DNA of 64,000 nucleotides from the NCBI RefSeq assembly GCF_032598785.1, contig NZ_CP102984.1, one strand, 5' to 3'. The notes beneath the pieces are model-generated. The model had not been told where the DNA came from. It saw only the letters and a program-made list of their open reading frames with translations, and made no database searches. Shown here one piece after another: positions 15,114 through 23,695 of this stretch. The DNA comes from Terrisporobacter petrolearius. Lineage in GTDB: Bacteria; Bacillota; Clostridia; Peptostreptococcales; Peptostreptococcaceae. Every line of letters starts with the position of its first letter. The first letter of the stretch is position 1. Position numbers and translations under genes: made by a program.

Positions 15114-15782
15114 ATGCAAATATTTGATTTTGAATTTGTAGCAAACTTAGTGCCAATAATGGTTAAATACTTAGGAGTGACTTTTAAGATGTCATTATTG
15201 GCATTAGTATTAGGTATTGTAGTAGCTATGGTTATAGCATTGGTTGTTGATGCTGACATACCTGTACTTAAGGGACTATCTAAAATATATATTTCTTTTT
15301 TTAGGGGAACTCCCTTAGTAGCCCAATTATTTTTTATATATTTTGGACTAATAAAAATAATACCATCTCTTAAAGGGTTAAGTGCTTTTAATGCAGCCGT
15401 AATTGTACTAGGTCTTAACTCATCAGCATACTTTGCTGAAAGTTTGAGAGGTGCCATATCATCAGTAGATAAAGGACAAGCTGAGGCATGTTATGCTTTT
15501 GGTATGACTTATACTCAGGCCATGGTGAGAATTATTTTGCCACAGGCTATTAGAGTTGCCATACCAGCCATGACAAATACCTTTGCAGATATTATAAAAG
15601 GATCTTCCTTAGCTTTTACAATAGGTGTTACTGAAATAATGGCTACAGCTCAATCAGAAGCGGCAGCAACATATAAATATTTAGAGGCATTTACTTGCGT
15701 AGTAATTATCTATTGGCTTATAAATTTGGCAGTTGTATATGTTCAAAATAAGTTGGAGAAAAAGTTAAGTGAAGCGTATTAA
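15114..15782 (+). CDS. amino-acid ABC transporter permease (HisM/GlnP type)
   Basis: A 222-residue inner-membrane protein with about five hydrophobic helices. The EAA loop that contacts the ATPase is seen as EACYAFGMTYTQAMVRIILPQA, with the canonical Gly after the EAA region. The start TFKMSLLALVLGIVVAMVIAL and the FRGTPLVAQLFF motif are hallmarks of the polar amino-acid permease family. It starts 11 bases after the binding-protein gene (AAGGTG site). The homodimer should form the translocation pore. Confidence 0.93.
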   Translation: MQIFDFEFVANLVPIMVKYLGVTFKMSLLALVLGIVVAMVIALVVDADIPVLKGLSKIYISFFRGTPLVAQLFFIYFGLIKIIPSLKGLSAFNAAVIVLGLNSSAYFAESLRGAISSVDKGQAEACYAFGMTYTQAMVRIILPQAIRVAIPAMTNTFADIIKGSSLAFTIGVTEIMATAQSEAAATYKYLEAFTCVVIIYWLINLAVVYVQNKLEKKLSEAY

Positions 15783-15796
15783 ATGGAGAAGTACTT

Positions 15797-16528
15797 ATGT
15801 TAAAAATAAATAGTTTAAGTAAAAAGTTTGACCAAAATATTGTATTAAAAAATATTGATTTAGAGGTCAAAAAAGGTGAAGTGGTTGTTTTAATAGGACC
15901 ATCAGGCACAGGAAAATCAACTTTGCTAAGATGTATAAATATTTTAGAAAAAGCTGATAGTGGAAGTTTAACTATAGGAGATTTAAATGTAGATTTAGCA
16001 AATTTACATAAAAAAGACATACTAAAAATAAGAAGAAAAACAGCTATGGTTTTTCAAAATTATAATTTATTTAATAATAAAACAGTAATTGAAAATATAA
16101 CTGAACCACTAATTGTAGTGAAAAAAATAGACAAAGAAAGTGCAAATAAAATAGCTCTAGAAAAACTTAAATTAGTAGGGATAGAAGAGAAAAAAGATGA
16201 ATATCCATCTAGACTGTCTGGAGGACAAAAACAAAGAGTTGCCATAGCGAGAGCTTTAGCTGTAGACCCAGAAGTAATACTAATGGATGAGCCAACTTCA
16301 GCCCTTGACCCAGAGTTAGTTGGGGAAGTTCTAGATGTTATAAGATCTTTGGCAAAAGCTCATATGACTATGATAATAGTAAGTCATGAAATGAAGTTTG
16401 CTAGAGAAATAGCAGACAGAATTATATTTATGGAAAATGGTGTTATAGAGGAGGAAGGAAGCCCATCAGAGCTATTTAGAGAAAACAAAAATACACGTAT
16501 AAATCAGTTTGCCAAAATAATTGTATAA
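15797..16528 (+). CDS. amino-acid ABC transporter ATP-binding protein (GlnQ/TcyC type)
   Basis: A 243-residue ATPase. Walker A GPSGTGKST is near residues 34-42, the Q-loop FQNYNLF, the signature LSGGQKQR, Walker B VILMDEP with TSALDPELV, and the switch His in VSHEMKFAR. The MKFAR and MENGVIEEEGSP motifs are specific to polar amino-acid importers. It completes the binding-protein, permease and ATPase set. The N-terminal KINSLSKKFDQNIVLKNI is normal. A hairpin terminator follows at 16545. Confidence 0.95.
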   Translation: MLKINSLSKKFDQNIVLKNIDLEVKKGEVVVLIGPSGTGKSTLLRCINILEKADSGSLTIGDLNVDLANLHKKDILKIRRKTAMVFQNYNLFNNKTVIENITEPLIVVKKIDKESANKIALEKLKLVGIEEKKDEYPSRLSGGQKQRVAIARALAVDPEVILMDEPTSALDPELVGEVLDVIRSLAKAHMTMIIVSHEMKFAREIADRIIFMENGVIEEEGSPSELFRENKNTRINQFAKIIV

Positions 16529-16544
16529 ATTTAGCATAAATGAG

Positions 16545-16580
16545 AGGGAGTTGTCATAAGGCAACTCCCTTATTGTTTAT
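16545..16580 (+). terminator. intrinsic terminator after ABC importer
   Basis: A 9-bp stem (AGGGAGTTG at 16545-16553 with CAACTCCCT at 16562-16570) followed by a T-rich tail interrupted by single A and G bases. Confidence 0.75.
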
Positions 16581-16996
16581 TAAATAATACCATTATGAAA
16601 ATATTGGGAAAACGATTGACAGACATTTCAAAATATTATACCATTTAAATAGTAATGATATAGTATTTTGTCATCAGGTTGCTAAAGATATGACTCCTGA
16701 TTATGATTATATAATTTTTATATAAAGATTAATAATAATGTTAAAAATGTTAAGGATTACATTTTTATAAGATGTAAAAGTAGGAACTTTATAAAATAAA
16801 CTTTTTTTATAGATACATACAACTTGTGATGGTTATGTAAATTGTATGTACGGTTTTTGCGAAAACATTAGTAGCATTAAATACAGTCAATTTTACATTT
16901 ACATCAATTAGGAGTTAAAATTTGCATACAATATATTTAGAACACATGAAACTATAAGAGTAATATAATAAACTACAGGTTTTAGGGGGAAGATTG
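16581..16996 (+). promoter_or_regulatory. 416-base leader region of the symporter gene
   Basis: No gene. A possible -35 TTGACA is at 16616-16621 with weak -10 candidates downstream. A perfect 9-bp inverted repeat (TACATACAA 16814-16822 with TTGTATGTA 16842-16850) is followed by CGGTTTTTGC. The long leader and the hairpin suggest attenuation. I looked for the glycine riboswitch often found before alanine/glycine symporters and did not recognise its conserved cores. Confidence 0.35.
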
Positions 16997-18391
16997 ATGG
17001 TTGAATTTATAAACAAAATAAATGGTCCAATTAATAGCTTTGTATGGGGGCCAGTAATGTTATTATTATTAGTTGGTTTTGGTATATACATGACCAGTAG
17101 GACAGGATTTTTTCAGATTAGAAAATGTAACACAATAGTAAAAAATACTATAGGTTCTATAAATAAAAATAAAGATGCAGCAAAAGATGGTGTTTCACCT
17201 TATTCAGCTATGTCGGCAGCTGTGGCAAGTAGTGTTGGAGTTGGGAGTATAGCTGGTGTTGCAACTGCCATAGTTGCAGGTGGACCAGGGGCAGTATTTT
17301 GGATGTGGATGTCAGCAATATTTGGAATGATGACAAAATACTCAGAGGTTGTATTGGCTGTATATTATAGAAGTAAAAATGAAGAAGGCCTTTATTATGG
17401 TGGGCCAATGTATTACATGGAAAAGGGTCTAAAAAGTAAAGGATTAGCAACATTATTTGCTATATTTGCTGGTGTTGCTTGTTTTGGAACAGGTAATTTA
17501 ACTCAATCAAACTCAATAGCAACAGCTTTGCAAGGTTCATTTGAAATACCTACTTATGTTACAGGGCTAGTACTTGCAGTATTAACAGGTTTAGTTATAT
17601 TTGGTGGTGTTACTCGTATAACAAAAACTGCTGAAACTTTAGTTCCTGTTATGGCATTATTCTATATTTTAGGATCTCTTATAGTTATATTTGTACATGT
17701 AGATGCAATACCAGCTGTTATGTCTTCAATATTTGCTGATGCCTTTAGTTTCAAATCTGCAGGTGGAGGTATAATGGGATACACAATAATGAGAGCTATG
17801 AGATTTGGGGTAGCAAGAGGTGTATTCTCAAATGAAGCAGGACTTGGATCAGCTCCAATGCTTCACTCAACAGCATCTACAGATAATCCAGTAAAACAAG
17901 GTATGTGGGGAATTTTTGAAGTATTTATAACAACAATTTGTATTTGTTCTATGACAGCCTTAGTTATACTTACTACAGGTGTGGTAGATTCTGGATTAAC
18001 TGGACCAATTCTTACAGCAGAAGCTTTTGGTACAGTATTTGGTTCATTTGGAGGAGCATTTGTATCTATAGCAATTACTTTCTTTGCCTTTACATCAATA
18101 TTAGGATGGTCATATTATGGAGAGTGTAGCTGGGGTTATATTTTCAAAGACAAACAGCAACTAGTTTCAAAAATGATAAAATTATTATGGATACCTACAG
18201 CATTTATAGGTTCAGTAGGAAGTCTTGATTTAATATGGAATGTTTCGGATACATTTAATGGACTTATGATAATACCAAATATTATTGCATTATTTGGACT
18301 TTCAGGAGTAGTAATAAAGCTTACAAAGTCATATATTAAAGATCCAGATTCAGTAACACTGGAAGAAGAAGATGAAGAAGGTATAGTATAA
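16997..18391 (+). CDS. AgcS-family sodium:alanine/glycine symporter
   Basis: A 464-residue membrane transporter with about ten helices. Family motifs: GPINSFVWGPVMLLLLVGFG at the N-terminus, SAMSAAVASSVGVGSIAGVA, GGPGAVFWMWMSAIFGM, YYGGPMYYMEKGL and FSNEAGLGSAP. AgcS proteins import alanine, glycine or related small amino acids using sodium. ATG 16997 follows AGGGGGAAG closely; the in-frame TTG at 16994 is less likely. It is a single-gene unit flanked by a long leader and the terminator at 18423, and fits an amino-acid-fermenting life style. Confidence 0.95.
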   Translation: MVEFINKINGPINSFVWGPVMLLLLVGFGIYMTSRTGFFQIRKCNTIVKNTIGSINKNKDAAKDGVSPYSAMSAAVASSVGVGSIAGVATAIVAGGPGAVFWMWMSAIFGMMTKYSEVVLAVYYRSKNEEGLYYGGPMYYMEKGLKSKGLATLFAIFAGVACFGTGNLTQSNSIATALQGSFEIPTYVTGLVLAVLTGLVIFGGVTRITKTAETLVPVMALFYILGSLIVIFVHVDAIPAVMSSIFADAFSFKSAGGGIMGYTIMRAMRFGVARGVFSNEAGLGSAPMLHSTASTDNPVKQGMWGIFEVFITTICICSMTALVILTTGVVDSGLTGPILTAEAFGTVFGSFGGAFVSIAITFFAFTSILGWSYYGECSWGYIFKDKQQLVSKMIKLLWIPTAFIGSVGSLDLIWNVSDTFNGLMIIPNIIALFGLSGVVIKLTKSYIKDPDSVTLEEEDEEGIV

Positions 18392-18422
18392 GTAATAAAT
18401 ATATTATAATAAAATATATACT

Positions 18423-18463
18423 AAAAAAGATGGCTTTTGTATAACATAAAAGCCATCTTTTTT
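18423..18463. terminator. bidirectional terminator between converging genes
   Basis: A perfect 16-bp stem (18423-18438 with 18448-18463) with A-run and T-run on its two sides. It can end both the symporter gene and the minus-strand phosphodiesterase gene. Confidence 0.92.
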
Positions 18464-18511
18464 AATTACTAGAAAATTATGATTATTTTAAAACTGTGAA
18501 AAAATCTTGAA

Positions 18512-19249
18512 TTAAATTATTTCGTTTAATATTTCATTCATTAAATCTGGATAATCTGAAAATACACCATCCACATTAAGGGCTATCATTTTTCTCATTG
18601 TATTAGGTTTATTAACAGTATAAACAAATACTTTTATATTATTTTTGTGAGCCAAATCTACTATTTCCTTTGAAACTAATTGCCTTGAAATATTAATACT
18701 ATATACCTTTAATTTTTTAGCATGTTCAACAACATTAGCTTCTGGAGCATAGTCTTTTTTATATTCATAAAGGGCACCGTACTTAAATCTATTGTCTAAG
18801 TTTTGTAAAATATTTAAGCACTTATGATTAAAAGAAGATATAAAAATTTTATCTTCAATACCATATTCTTTGATTAAATTCAAAAGATCTTGTTCTAAAT
18901 CATAGTGTATTAAATCAGTTTTTGCTTCCACATTTAAAACAATATTTTCATTTTTAATTAGCTCAAAAACTTCTCTTAGTGTGGGGATTTTACAATCCTC
19001 ATTTTCAATAAATTCAAACTTTCTACACAAAAAACTTTTGATTTCATCTAAAGTATAATCTTTTATAAGTCCCTTACCTTTAAAAGTTCTTTGAACATCT
19101 TCATCATGTATAACAACTAATTGTCCATCCTTACTTTTATGAACATCCAACTCAATTCCATCTACACCTATTGATAAAGCTTTTGAAAAAGCTAACATAG
19201 TATTTTCGGGATAGTCACCACTGGCTCCCCTATGAGCAAAAACTTTCAT
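18512..19249 (-). CDS. glycerophosphodiester phosphodiesterase (GDPD/UgpQ type)
   Basis: A 245-residue cytoplasmic enzyme that hydrolyses glycerophosphodiesters to glycerol-3-phosphate and an alcohol. The TIM-barrel motifs are present: HRGASGDYPENT at 5-16 (catalytic His and the ExxxT), GIELDVHKSKDG with metal-binding Glu and Asp, VVIHDE and, near the end, DGVFSDYP. The start is ATG at 19249, because GGGAGG lies 7-8 bases upstream; longer in-frame starts up to 19315 lack such a site. It stands divergent from glpP and supplies G3P, so it fits the glycerol cluster. Confidence 0.93.
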   Translation of the reverse strand: MKVFAHRGASGDYPENTMLAFSKALSIGVDGIELDVHKSKDGQLVVIHDEDVQRTFKGKGLIKDYTLDEIKSFLCRKFEFIENEDCKIPTLREVFELIKNENIVLNVEAKTDLIHYDLEQDLLNLIKEYGIEDKIFISSFNHKCLNILQNLDNRFKYGALYEYKKDYAPEANVVEHAKKLKVYSINISRQLVSKEIVDLAHKNNIKVFVYTVNKPNTMRKMIALNVDGVFSDYPDLMNEILNEII

Positions 19250-19464
19250 TTTACATCCTCCCTTGTGAAAAAACCAATCAAATTTAGTATAGTGTTTAAG
19301 AATGGAGCATGTCAACGCTTGGCATCTATTTAATATACATTCTACAATTTAGATAAGAGTTTGTTAATATATTGTTTTAACATCTATTATTGTAGATTTT
19401 AATGTATAATTAATTTATAAAAAAAATACTAGTTGGGTTTTAGGAAGGGACAGATTAAATAATT

Positions 19465-20016
19465 ATGAGAGAGTTATTAGAGTGTAATCCTATAATAGGA
19501 GCTATAAAAGATGACGAAGATTTAGAAAAAGTTATAAATTCCGATTGCAATGTTGTATTTTTACTAAGTGGGGACATTTTAACATTAAAGGAAAAAGTAA
19601 ATAAGCTTAAGTTAAATAATAAAAGGGTATTTGTTCATTTAGATATGATAGGAGGGATTTCAAGCAACCCTGTAATTGTAAAATACTTAAAGGACGAATT
19701 TCATATAGATGGAATAATAACAACAAAGATAAGTTTAGTAAAAAAAGCATTAGAAGAAAATATAAATGTAGTACAAAGAATATTTTTATTAGATTCTATA
19801 TCCTTAAAAACTTCCATGGAGAATATAAGAAAGGCAAAACCAAGCGCAATTGAAATTATGCCTGGTGTAATTACTAAAGCAGTTAAAAGATTGCATAAAG
19901 AGTTTCCAGATCTACCTATAATTTGTGGTGGACTAATTGATGAGAAACAAGAAATTATTGATGTGCTAAAATATGGGGCCATGGCAGTATCTACTACAAA
20001 AAAAGAATTATGGTAA
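19465..20016 (+). CDS. glpP: GlpP glycerol operon antiterminator
   Basis: A 183-residue TIM-barrel-like regulator. Start MRELLECNPIIGAIKDDEDL, the motif HLDMIGGISSNP and the end IICGGLIDEKQEI...GAMAVSTTKKELW match B. subtilis GlpP closely. GlpP with bound glycerol-3-phosphate prevents termination in the leaders of glp genes. The leader with a matching terminator hairpin lies directly downstream (20123-20172), before the G3P oxidoreductase genes. The ribosome-binding site is AGGAAGGGA. Upstream 19316-19464 holds the divergent spacer; no terminator seen. Confidence 0.93.
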   Translation: MRELLECNPIIGAIKDDEDLEKVINSDCNVVFLLSGDILTLKEKVNKLKLNNKRVFVHLDMIGGISSNPVIVKYLKDEFHIDGIITTKISLVKKALEENINVVQRIFLLDSISLKTSMENIRKAKPSAIEIMPGVITKAVKRLHKEFPDLPIICGGLIDEKQEIIDVLKYGAMAVSTTKKELW

Positions 20017-20032
20017 TATTGTAATAAAAATA

Positions 20033-20061
20033 GTGACAAAAGTATTTCATTTGAATATAAT
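20033..20061 (+). promoter_or_regulatory. promoter of the G3P oxidoreductase operon
   Basis: -35-like GTGACA at 20033-20038 and -10 TATAAT at 20056-20061, spacing 17. It would place the start of transcription about 55 bases before the antitermination hairpin. Confidence 0.6.
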
Positions 20062-20122
20062 GATTAGTATAGAAGGAAATTTTAAACAGAAAAGTAATAA
20101 AAGTTAATATATATGGCGGGAG

Positions 20123-20172
20123 AACAGAGAGCCTTTTCTATAAGTAATTATAGGGGAGACTCTCTGTTTTTT
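20123..20172 (+). promoter_or_regulatory. GlpP-controlled leader terminator
   Basis: AACAGAGAG (20123-20131) pairs with CTCTCTGTT (20160-20168), followed by TTTTTT to 20172, only 22 bases before the start of the next gene. A terminator inside a leader, immediately after glpP, is the arrangement known from glpD/glpFK leaders of Bacillus, where GlpP binding allows read-through. Inferred from layout and similarity. Confidence 0.75.
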
Positions 20173-20194
20173 GAGCGAAAAAGGAGGCAATAAA

Positions 20195-21667
20195 ATGTTT
20201 GATGTAGCAATTATAGGAGCTGGAATTGTAGGAAGTGCAGTAGCTAGACAACTATCAAGATATGATTTGAAAATAGTAGCTTTAGAAAAAGGCGTAGAGG
20301 TTTGTCAAGGCACAACAAAAGCAAACAGTGCCATAGTGCATGGTGGATTTGATGCAAAAGAAGGAACTTTAAAGGCTAAACTAAATGTTCTAGGTTGTAA
20401 GATGTATCCAAGCATTTGTGAAGAATTAAGTGTTGAATATAAAAATAATGGATCATTGGTTTTAGCTTTTAATGAAAATGACATGGATCATATACATGAG
20501 CTATATGAAAGAGGATTAAAAAATGGTGCAAATGACATTGAAATAATAGATGGAGAAAAGGTGAAAGAAATAGAGCCTAATGTTAGTGAAGATGTGGTTG
20601 GAGCACTTTGGTGTAAAAGCTCTGGAATCGTTTGTCCATTTAATTTAAACATAGCTCTTATGGAAAATGCAATTACAAATGGTGTTGAGTTAAAACTGGA
20701 AAGTGAAGTTTTAAATATAAAAAAAATAGAAGAAGAAAATTACTTTGAAATAAAAACAAATAAAGAAATTATAAAATCAAAATATGTAATAAATGCAGCT
20801 GGTGTATATTCAGATAAAATTAATAACCTTATTGGAGGAAATGAGTTTTATATTATACCAAGAAAGGGCGAATACAAGATTTTAGATAAATCTGAAGGAA
20901 ATAAAGCAAGTCATACTTTGTTCACCTGTCCTACAGAAAAAGGAAAAGGAGTACTAGTAACTAAAACAGTTCATGGAAACTTATTAGTAGGACCAAATGC
21001 GAAAGAGGTGGAAAAAGATGATATAACTACAAGTAAATCTGGGTTAAAAGAAATTATGGATGGTGGTAGAAAATCCATTCCTAACATAGATTTTTCAAAA
21101 ACAATAACATCCTTTGCTGGAGTCAGAGCTACACCAAATACAGGAGATTTTATGATATTTAAGTCAAAGGTAGCAAAAGGATTTATAAATGTGGCAGGGA
21201 TAGAATCGCCAGGACTAGCATCAGCACCAGCCATAGCTTTACATGTAGAAGATTTATTAAAAGAAGTAATGTATGAAGATAATAAAAAACTAGAACTAAA
21301 TAAAAATTTCAATCCAATAAGACTAAAAAACAAGCCTTTTATGGAAATGATGCCAATGGATCAAAAAGAGATTTTAAGTAAAGATGAAAAATATAAAACT
21401 ATAATCTGTAGATGTGAAAACATTACAGAAGGAGAAATAGTTGATGCTATAAATAGACCTTGTGGAGCAAGAACTGTAGATGGTGTAAAAAGAAGAGTTA
21501 GACCTGGAATGGGAAGATGCCAAGGCGGATTCTGTGGACCAAAGGTTGTTGAAATTATAGCAAGAGAATTAAATATTACACCAGAAGAAGTACTAAAAGA
21601 CTATGAAAATTCAAAGATGTTAGTTGGCAAAGCTAAGGAAGTAAGGGGTGAGACTGTTGAAGTATAA
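20195..21667 (+). CDS. anaerobic glycerol-3-phosphate dehydrogenase-like FAD oxidoreductase (GlpA type)
   Basis: A 490-residue flavoprotein. The N-terminal FAD motif is IIGAGIVGSAVARQLSRYD, with TTKANSAIVHGG and GARTVDGVKRR further on. The C-terminal domain is a BFD-like [2Fe-2S] module with ICRCENI and MGRCQGGFCGPKV, whose four cysteines bind the cluster. It oxidises G3P to dihydroxyacetone phosphate and passes electrons on via the next two gene products. ATG 20195 is chosen because AAGGAGG (20181-20187) lies eight bases before it. The leader hairpin makes GlpP control likely. Confidence 0.9.
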   Translation: MFDVAIIGAGIVGSAVARQLSRYDLKIVALEKGVEVCQGTTKANSAIVHGGFDAKEGTLKAKLNVLGCKMYPSICEELSVEYKNNGSLVLAFNENDMDHIHELYERGLKNGANDIEIIDGEKVKEIEPNVSEDVVGALWCKSSGIVCPFNLNIALMENAITNGVELKLESEVLNIKKIEEENYFEIKTNKEIIKSKYVINAAGVYSDKINNLIGGNEFYIIPRKGEYKILDKSEGNKASHTLFTCPTEKGKGVLVTKTVHGNLLVGPNAKEVEKDDITTSKSGLKEIMDGGRKSIPNIDFSKTITSFAGVRATPNTGDFMIFKSKVAKGFINVAGIESPGLASAPAIALHVEDLLKEVMYEDNKKLELNKNFNPIRLKNKPFMEMMPMDQKEILSKDEKYKTIICRCENITEGEIVDAINRPCGARTVDGVKRRVRPGMGRCQGGFCGPKVVEIIARELNITPEEVLKDYENSKMLVGKAKEVRGETVEV

Positions 21668-22925
21668 TGTGATTGTAATTGGAGGCGGTCCAGCAGGACT
21701 TGGAGCAGCTGTTGAAGCAAAGAAAAATGGAGCACAAAAAGTATTAATAGTAGAAAGAGATAGAGAACTAGGTGGAATTTTAAATCAATGTATTCACAAT
21801 GGATTTGGATTACATGAGTTCAAAGAAGAATTAACAGGACCAGAATATGCAGGTAGATTCATTCAAATGTCAAAGGAAAATAATATAGACCATGTGTTAA
21901 ATACAATGGTACTTAGTATAGATGACGATGGAGAAAACAAAGTAATAAGAACTTTAGGTGAAAATGGCTTAGAAGAAATAAAAACCGATGCTGTAATTCT
22001 TGCAATGGGATGTAGAGAAAGAACCAGAGGAGCAATAGATATTCCAGGATACAGACCAGCAGGAGTTTATAATGCAGGAGCAGCCCAAAGATACATTAAT
22101 ATGGAAGGCTATATGGTAGGTAAAAAGGTAGTTATATATGGCTCGGGAGATATAGGGTTAATAATGGCAAGACGTATGACTCTGGAAGGTGCAGAAGTTA
22201 AATGTGTTGTGGAAATAAATCCTCATTCCAGTGGACTAACTAGAAACATAGTTCAATGTTTAGATGATTTTCATATTCCTTTAAAATTACAAACATGTAT
22301 AAACTACATACATGGAAAAGATAGGGTGGAAGGGGTAACTTTAGCTAAACTAGATGAAAATAGACAAGTTGTAGCAGGAAGCGAAGAATTTATAGAATGT
22401 GACACTTTACTTCTTTCTGTAGGATTAATTCCAGAAAATGAACTTTCTACTAATATGGGAATAGAACTAGACAGAAAAACCAGTGGACCAATTGTGGATA
22501 GTAGTATGTCTACTAATAAAGAAGGAATTTTCGCCTGTGGAAATGTGGTTCATGTTCATGACTTGGTGGACTTTGTTACAAAAGAAAGTAGAATAGCAGG
22601 AAGAGAAGCTGCCTTATATGTGAAAAATAAAAATGAAAGATTAATCAAATTAGATCATAAAAAAATAAACACTGTGGCAGGAGATGGAATATCTTATATT
22701 GTGCCACAAAGTTTAAATATAGACTCAGAAGAAGAGATAAATCTATTTATGAGAGTAAGAAATATTTGCAACAATAAGAAGTTAGTTGTTAGAAGTGGAG
22801 ACCAAGTTATATTAGAAAAGAAAAGACCTCATATGATACCGTCAGAAATGGAAACTTTAAAAATAAACAAAGAAAAGTTATCTAATATAAAGGAAGATAT
22901 AAGTATTTGTGTGGAGGAGATATAA
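21657..22925 (+). CDS. FAD-dependent pyridine nucleotide-disulphide oxidoreductase (GlpB-like partner)
   Basis: A 422-residue flavoprotein with two dinucleotide folds: VIVIGGGPAGLGAAVEAKKN at the N-terminus for FAD and VVIYGSGDIGLIMARRM for NAD(P). LGGILNQCIHNGFGL and GIFACGNVVHVHDLVDFV are hallmarks of the partner flavoprotein in three-gene G3P dehydrogenase clusters. TTG 21657 is chosen because AAGGGG (21643-21648) lies eight bases upstream and the protein then begins MKYNVIVIGGG; the GTG at 21648 overlaps that site. It overlaps the upstream gene end by 11 bases. Confidence 0.87.
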   Translation: MKYNVIVIGGGPAGLGAAVEAKKNGAQKVLIVERDRELGGILNQCIHNGFGLHEFKEELTGPEYAGRFIQMSKENNIDHVLNTMVLSIDDDGENKVIRTLGENGLEEIKTDAVILAMGCRERTRGAIDIPGYRPAGVYNAGAAQRYINMEGYMVGKKVVIYGSGDIGLIMARRMTLEGAEVKCVVEINPHSSGLTRNIVQCLDDFHIPLKLQTCINYIHGKDRVEGVTLAKLDENRQVVAGSEEFIECDTLLLSVGLIPENELSTNMGIELDRKTSGPIVDSSMSTNKEGIFACGNVVHVHDLVDFVTKESRIAGREAALYVKNKNERLIKLDHKKINTVAGDGISYIVPQSLNIDSEEEINLFMRVRNICNNKKLVVRSGDQVILEKKRPHMIPSEMETLKINKEKLSNIKEDISICVEEI

Positions 22926-22927
22926 TT

Positions 22928-23326
22928 ATGAAAAGAGAAATAACTTGTATAGTATGTCCTAAGGGATGTCAAATGATAGTTAATAATATAGAAGGACAAT
23001 ATATAGTAGAAGGAAATAGTTGCATTAGAGGTGCAAAATATGGCGTGGATGAAGTTACCAACCCAAAAAGAATGGTAACTTCTACAGTAAGATTAGAAGG
23101 AGCTTATTTGAATATGCTTCCAGTAAAAACATCATCATCTGTGGCAAAAGACTTAGTTTTTGAAGTGATGAAGGTATTATCAACAATAAAAATCACTGCC
23201 CCAGTAAAAGTTGGAGATATAATAGTAAAAAATATATTAAACACAGGAGTAGATATAATAAGTACTAAAACAATAAATAATATCTATGAGTCTTATGGAA
23301 AAGAAGAATTAAGAAAAATTTTATAA
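22928..23326 (+). CDS. DUF1667 small Fe-S protein of the G3P dehydrogenase set
   Basis: A 132-residue protein starting MKREITCIVCPKGCQMIVNN, with the CxxCxxxC pattern and a later CIRGAKYG, so four cysteines could bind an iron-sulfur cluster. The second half, with KTSSSVAKDLVFEVMKVL, matches DUF1667. These proteins regularly follow the GlpA-like and GlpB-like flavoproteins in Firmicutes and probably take up the electrons. ATG 22928 is preferred because GGAGGA sits nine bases upstream; an upstream GTG in frame overlaps that site. Only two bases separate it from the previous stop. Confidence 0.88.
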   Translation: MKREITCIVCPKGCQMIVNNIEGQYIVEGNSCIRGAKYGVDEVTNPKRMVTSTVRLEGAYLNMLPVKTSSSVAKDLVFEVMKVLSTIKITAPVKVGDIIVKNILNTGVDIISTKTINNIYESYGKEELRKIL

Positions 23327-23344
23327 AAAATAAGAAAAATAACT

Positions 23345-23400
23345 AAAATAAGCCTATAAATCTTATAAAAAAATTTAAGATTTATAGGCTTATTTTTATT
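23345..23400 (+). terminator. strong terminator after the glycerol cluster
   Basis: A perfect 20-bp stem (23346-23365 with 23376-23395), loop of ten bases and a T-rich tail. The following 23401-23590 is AT-rich spacer with nothing recognised. Confidence 0.93.
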
Positions 23401-23590
23401 TTACTTTTATAAAAACTTTATTGTTAATAAATAAACTTAGATATAATAAAAAAATTGTAAAAAAGTAAAATACACATATTTATAAAAAAGGATAAAATAC
23501 TTTTTAAAAGGATAAAATAAGTTACATGAATAGAAGACGTTTTTTGTCAAAAGATAAAATAAATTTACTTAAAAAAATACAAAAAATCAC

Positions 23591-23619
23591 TTGAAAAATG
23601 GTTTTCATTAGAGTACAAT
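23591..23619 (+). promoter_or_regulatory. promoter of the glycolytic operon
   Basis: -35 TTGAAA at 23591-23596 and -10 TACAAT at 23614-23619, spacing exactly 17. Transcription should begin near 23626, just before the CggR operator. Confidence 0.75.
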
Positions 23620-23632
23620 AAAAATATCTTGT

Positions 23633-23669
23633 GGGACACAAAATAAGTATAAGGGACATAAAAAGTCCC
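23633..23669 (+). promoter_or_regulatory. CggR operator (direct repeat GGGACA)
   Basis: GGGACA at 23633-23638 and again at 23653-23658, 20 bases apart, just downstream of the expected transcription start. The second copy also pairs with GTCCC at 23665-23669, giving a small mRNA hairpin. In B. subtilis CggR binds a direct repeat of a GGGAC-containing half-site in the same position and blocks elongation; fructose-1,6-bisphosphate relieves it. Confidence 0.78.
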
Positions 23670-23695
23670 GATTATTAAATCAAGAGGATGTAATA

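Noticed and set aside
16581..16996. Possible glycine riboswitch before the AgcS gene
   Set aside because: The conserved glycine-aptamer cores were not found by eye.
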